Source: Caryophanales bacterium UBA4365
GTDB lineage: Bacteria; Bacillota_I; Bacilli_A; RFN20; CAG-826
DNA length: 8,167 nt
Reading direction: 5' to 3'
NCBI GenBank assembly: GCA_002393905.1
Contig: DGSJ01000068.1
Span: 1 to 8,167, forward strand
Every line of letters starts with the position of its first letter. Position 1 is the first letter of the stretch. Both the position numbers and the translations under genes were made by a program. Below, piece by piece: positions 6,407 to 8,167 of this stretch. The notes under the pieces were generated by a model. It was not told the origin of the DNA and did no database searches. It saw only the letters and a list, made by a program, of their open reading frames with translations.

Positions 6407-7005
6407 TTTTTGACTTCCTCCTTATGTTTTTGGGCTAAAGGAATAATCAGTGAATAAACAAGTAATCCCAGGAATAAACCAATGAGGATAAAGTAGATCG
6501 CGCTAAAGTCGATATTTAAGTAATGGAAAACAATCATTAAAATCGCGATAATTAAAAACAAAATCACCGCAAAACTCGAGGATTTTACTTGTTTTGCTAG
6601 GGAAATCGCGACACGTAAAATTAAGAAAACAACCGCACATTTAACACCGATAAAGGCATATTGAACTGGTTCATATTGCATCAAATTGCGGAAGAACATT
6701 GAAACAATAAACATGATCAAAAATGTTGGAACCATCACGCCAAGTGTGGCACATAACGCTCCTAAGAAACCATGTTTTCGATAGCCAAGATAGGTGGCTA
6801 GATTGATCGCAATTGGACCAGGAGTAGATTCGCTTAAACCAACCATTTCAGTTAATTCTTCTTCGCTCATCCAACCTTTCTTGGTCACAATCTCTTCTTT
6901 GATGAGCATAAGCATTGCTGGTCCGCCACCAAATGAAAATAATCCTAACTTCATGAATGTTAGGAATAATTTCCAGTTAGAGACTCTCTTTGTTTCACTC
7001 TTCAT
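6403..7005 (-). CDS. Chromate transporter family (CHR) protein, half-size, first of pair
   Basis: A membrane protein of 200 residues from the ATG at 7005-7003 (204 if the ATG at 7017 were used). It carries the CHR signatures FGGGPAM, GWMSEEEL and TPGPIAIN in the same order as its partner, and about six hydrophobic segments. The two halves match each other clearly in the N-terminal 60 residues and diverge after that, as expected for an old duplication. I prefer the inner start because the TATAAT of an extended -10 (7021-7016) overlaps the outer ATG, so a transcript from that promoter could not contain it. The conserved part begins only near residue 14 of the longer form. The outer start stays possible if an upstream promoter exists, since AGAGGG lies 12 bases before it. 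The gene ends in TGA within the next gene's ATGA, so the two are co-translated. Substrate is unproven. Confidence 0.85.
   Translation of the reverse strand: MKSETKRVSNWKLFLTFMKLGLFSFGGGPAMLMLIKEEIVTKKGWMSEEELTEMVGLSESTPGPIAINLATYLGYRKHGFLGALCATLGVMVPTFLIMFIVSMFFRNLMQYEPVQYAFIGVKCAVVFLILRVAISLAKQVKSSSFAVILFLIIAILMIVFHYLNIDFSAIYFILIGLFLGLLVYSLIIPLAQKHKEEVKK
6417..6423 (-). promoter_or_regulatory. Shine-Dalgarno of the second chrA-like gene
   Basis: On the minus strand AAGGAGG lies 10 bases before the ATG at 6406-6404, inside the last codons of the first gene. It shows that internal operon genes here use standard SD initiation. Confidence 0.85.
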
Positions 7006-7015
7006 AAGGCAATTC

Positions 7016-7024
7016 ATTATAGCA
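7016..7024 (-). promoter_or_regulatory. Extended -10 promoter of the chrA-like operon
   Basis: The minus strand reads TGCTATAAT (7024-7016), a perfect -10 with the TGn extension that can replace a -35 element; no good -35 is seen. Transcription should start near 7010-7008, leaving only about 3-5 bases before the ATG at 7005. Confidence 0.6.
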
Positions 7025-7042
7025 TAATGCCCTCTTTTTATA

Positions 7043-7048
7043 TAAAAT
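7043..7048 (+). promoter_or_regulatory. Candidate -10 of the Nudix gene
   Basis: TAAAAT (7043-7048, overlapping TATAAA at 7041-7046) ends 7 bases before the inner ATG at 7056 and no purine-rich SD lies upstream. No convincing -35 or TGn extension is visible, so this site is less certain than the one facing it on the other strand. Confidence 0.35.
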
Positions 7049-7055
7049 AATGTCC

Positions 7056-7577
7056 ATGGAACCTCTCTTTAAATTCAAAGATGATCAATATCCATTCACT
7101 GGTGTTTCTCACACTCGTGAAGTCGTTCGAGCCATTTTTGTCGATGAAAACGACAATGTTTGTCTCGAATATCTTAAGGATGATGATGGATTTGGACCAA
7201 GAAATTATTATGAAACTCCAGGTGGTGGAGCTAAGCCAAACGAAACCCATGAAGAAACACTTCATCGTGAACTCCATGAAGAAGTTGGTTATGAATCAGA
7301 AGTAATCTGCTTCTTAGGTGAAGTGGATGACTACTATAACCTCATCCAAAGAAAGAATCATAATTACTACTATCTTGTTCGAAGAGGTAAAAAAGTTCAC
7401 CAACACCTCGAGGTTGATGAACAAATCCGAATAAACAAAATAATTTGGGTTCCAATTGATGAAGCAATTCGTTTATACGAAGAGATGCAAAATGTTCTAG
7501 TTGGTCGATTAGTGAAACAACGTGAATTACCAATTCTAAAACTTGCAAAATCTGCTTTACAAAGCATCAATAAATAG
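7056..7577 (+). CDS. Nudix hydrolase
   Basis: A soluble protein of 173 residues from the inner ATG (175 from the ATG at 7050). It contains a perfect Nudix box, GX5EX7REUXEEXGU: G and GAKPN, then E, seven residues, then RELHEEVGY, at about residues 60-82. Nudix enzymes split compounds with a nucleoside diphosphate linked to another group, using a divalent metal held by the box glutamates. The N-terminal part ahead of the box (VRAIFVDENDNVCLEYL) is the usual first strands, and ETPGGG is the classic run into the box. The Tyr-rich NHNYYYLVRRG stretch after the box could shape the substrate site, but the substrate (modified nucleotide, sugar nucleotide, dinucleotide) cannot be read. The inner start is preferred because the outer ATG would sit 1-2 bases behind the -10. 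The tRNA-His gene starts 19 bases after the stop. The family is certain; the exact start is not. Confidence 0.9.
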   Translation: MEPLFKFKDDQYPFTGVSHTREVVRAIFVDENDNVCLEYLKDDDGFGPRNYYETPGGGAKPNETHEETLHRELHEEVGYESEVICFLGEVDDYYNLIQRKNHNYYYLVRRGKKVHQHLEVDEQIRINKIIWVPIDEAIRLYEEMQNVLVGRLVKQRELPILKLAKSALQSINK

Positions 7578-7584
7578 TTATTAT
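7556..7584 (+). promoter_or_regulatory. Promoter of tRNA-His, overlapping the end of the Nudix gene
   Basis: TTTACA (7556-7561), a 17-base spacer and TATTAT (7579-7584) each match the consensus hexamers at five of six positions. Initiation near 7591 would give a very short 5' leader before the tRNA. The -35 and most of the spacer lie in the last Nudix codons and the stop codon. Confidence 0.6.
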
Positions 7585-7596
7585 TGATAACGCTCT

Positions 7597-7673
7597 GGCG
7601 AGTGTGGTGAAGAGGCTAACACAACCGGCTGTGAACCGGTCATTCGCGCGTTCGAACCGCGTCACTCGCCCCA
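7597..7673 (+). tRNA. tRNA-His (anticodon GTG), CCA encoded
   Basis: The cloverleaf folds fully by eye. The acceptor stem is GCGAGTG (7598-7604) with CACTCGC (7663-7669). A G at -1 (7597) faces C73 (7670), the identity pair of histidine tRNAs. The anticodon stem ACCGG/CCGGT holds the loop with GTG at 7631-7633. The T-arm is GCGCG with loop TTCGAAC and CGCGT (one G-T pair). The D-stem has three pairs, and CCA is encoded at 7671-7673. The gene has its own likely promoter and a terminator just downstream, so it can be a single-gene unit, though read-through from the Nudix gene is possible. Confidence 0.97.
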
Positions 7674-7686
7674 TTCTTAACAAAAT

Positions 7687-7711
7687 GGCAGTTACCACAA
7701 ACTGCCTTTTT
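7687..7711 (+). terminator. Intrinsic terminator after tRNA-His
   Basis: A perfect 7-bp stem GGCAGTT (7687-7693) / AACTGCC (7700-7706) with loop ACCACA is followed by TTTTT and more T-rich sequence. It lies 13 bases after the tRNA 3' end and would close the Nudix-tRNA or tRNA-only transcript. Confidence 0.92.
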
Positions 7712-7800
7712 ATTTATAAAAAGAATATATTTTATATTTCCCAAAATTAAAAACTTTTTAAAAATGAGAAACGTATGAAGAAAAATCGATAGAAAAATTT

Positions 7801-7809
7801 TGTTATAAT
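7801..7809 (+). promoter_or_regulatory. Extended -10 promoter of the AlkD-like remnant
   Basis: TGTTATAAT is a perfect -10 with the TGn extension. Six bases separate it from the GTG at 7816, so the start codon falls at the expected transcription start. No -35 is seen at 7781-7786, and no SD sequence lies between. Confidence 0.6.
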
Positions 7810-7815
7810 GTTTTC

Positions 7816-8016
7816 GTGAGATATATAGAGTTAGCTAATTATTTGTTTTCTATTAAAGACCAAAAGCATGCCGAGTTTTCAGGCAATCTTTCCAATAGTT
7901 CTTACATAACTATCGGTGTTAAAAACCCAATATTAAGAAGTATCATACCTACAATTATCAAGTATTTTTTTCTTAAAGTCCACGACGAAAAAACTATATC
8001 AAAGATAAAGTTTTAA
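7816..8016 (+). pseudogene. Truncated AlkD-like DNA alkylation repair gene (N-terminal stub)
   Basis: A 66-codon frame starting with GTG. Residues about 5-45 match the start of AlkD-family DNA glycosylases (HEAT-like repeat proteins that remove alkylated bases): KDQKHAEF followed by IGVKNPILRSI corresponds to the family pattern KYxxF ... IGVRxPxLRxI. Complete relatives have about 220 or more residues, so some two thirds are missing, including the DNA-binding surface and catalytic Asp region. The frame closes at TAA 8014-8016, 21 bases before the stop of an IS110-type transposase on the other strand. The simplest reading is that the element inserted into the gene. The last 15-20 residues (KVHDEKTISKIKF) may be native or may come from the element end. 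The stub is very unlikely to be functional. The identification rests on motif memory, not a search. Confidence 0.6.
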
Positions 8017-8021
8017 AATAG

Positions 8022-8047
8022 TCTCTGAATTAAGCACTAATCAGAGA
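8022..8047 (-). terminator. Hairpin around the transposase stop codon, possible weak terminator or element-end structure
   Basis: TCTCTGA (8022-8028) and TCAGAGA (8041-8047) form a perfect 7-bp inverted repeat with a 12-base loop that contains the transposase stop codon. On the minus strand it is followed by CTATTTT, a poor U-tract. It could end the transposase mRNA, block incoming transcription from the AlkD stub, or be part of the right end of the element. Confidence 0.35.
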
Positions 8048-8167
8048 AAAATTGACTATAATTTTGCCCAGTTTTTAATAAAGCCCAAACTATTCGAAGT
8101 ATTTTTCTTGCTGTATGAGTTAAAACACAGATTGAATGTTTTCCCTCAGACTTTTTCTTTGAATAAA
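8037..8167 (-). mobile_element. C-terminal end of an IS110-family transposase (continues past window)
   Basis: On the minus strand the frame is open from the window edge and ends with TAG at 8039-8037, giving the last 42 residues. The run KKSEGKHSI, then THTARKILRIVWALLKTGQNY, fits the conserved tail of IS110/IS116/IS902 transposases (KRxEGKHxxVAL..xARKLxRxIxALLKxGxxY). These DEDD-type recombinases work with a serine-bearing C-terminal domain and, in studied members, a bridge RNA encoded in a noncoding end of the element. Only the tail is visible, so neither catalytic part nor intactness can be judged. Less than about 90 bases separate the stop from the recognisable AlkD sequence, which leaves little room for a bridge RNA on this side. 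One would therefore expect it upstream of the transposase, outside the window. IS110 elements usually lack terminal inverted repeats and long target duplications, so the exact end cannot be placed. Confidence 0.75.

Noticed and set aside
7038..7548. Antisense frames and an alternative plus frame within the Nudix gene
   Set aside because: The Nudix box in the main frame is perfect; the others are shadows without initiation signals.
7712..7800. A possible small gene or RNA in the AT-rich gap after the tRNA terminator
   Set aside because: I see no open frame with a start signal and no stable hairpin; the stretch looks like plain AT-rich spacer leading to the extended -10 at 7801.
1..8167. UGA read as tryptophan (mycoplasma-type code), CRISPR arrays, or toxin-antitoxin pairs
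   Set aside because: TGA ends the first chrA-like gene in a standard ATGA overlap and Trp is TGG throughout. No regularly spaced repeats were seen, and no small paired genes of that type are present.

Overview
The window is AT-rich and densely packed. It reads as chromosomal DNA of a low-GC Gram-positive-type bacterium (Bacillota, perhaps an uncultured gut Bacilli lineage). The pointers are AGGAGG-type ribosome binding sites on several genes, a fused ATPase-FtsX transporter of a kind common there, and short paired chromate-type transporters. TGA ends a gene normally and Trp is TGG, so the standard bacterial code applies and a mycoplasma code does not. The lineage call is inference from gene style, not from a marker gene.

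Left part (1-2843). A gene cut off by the window start (stop at 425) overlaps a phosphoglycolate-phosphatase-like HAD hydrolase (425-1081) by one base. On the opposite strand, a two-gene operon encodes a 110-residue PII-like protein (2675-2343) followed with no gap by a CPA2-type cation:proton antiporter (2342-1065). The antiporter tail overlaps the HAD tail by 17 bp, and its likely terminator lies inside the HAD coding sequence. The 168-bp gap at 2676-2843 holds divergent promoters and several small dyads.

Middle (2844-7017). A 969-residue ABC transporter carries ATPase and FtsX-like permease in one chain, with an extracellular domain of about 540 residues. It ends at a hairpin that can terminate both strands. 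Facing it is a minus-strand operon of two half-size ChrA-type transporters joined by a 4-base overlap.

Right part (7018-8167). A Nudix hydrolase is followed closely by tRNA-His(GTG), whose own promoter appears to overlap the Nudix stop codon, and then by a clear terminator. Beyond it an AlkD-like DNA-alkylation-repair gene survives only as an N-terminal stub. It abuts the C-terminal end of an IS110-family transposase on the minus strand, which suggests the element broke the gene.

Themes worth attention: a PII-like regulator joined to an antiporter that lacks its own regulatory domain, and repeated promoter-to-start geometry that predicts leaderless or nearly leaderless mRNAs for first genes, while internal operon genes carry Shine-Dalgarno sites. 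Nothing here amounts to a clearly new defence or mobile system; the PII-antiporter pair is the best candidate for undescribed biology.
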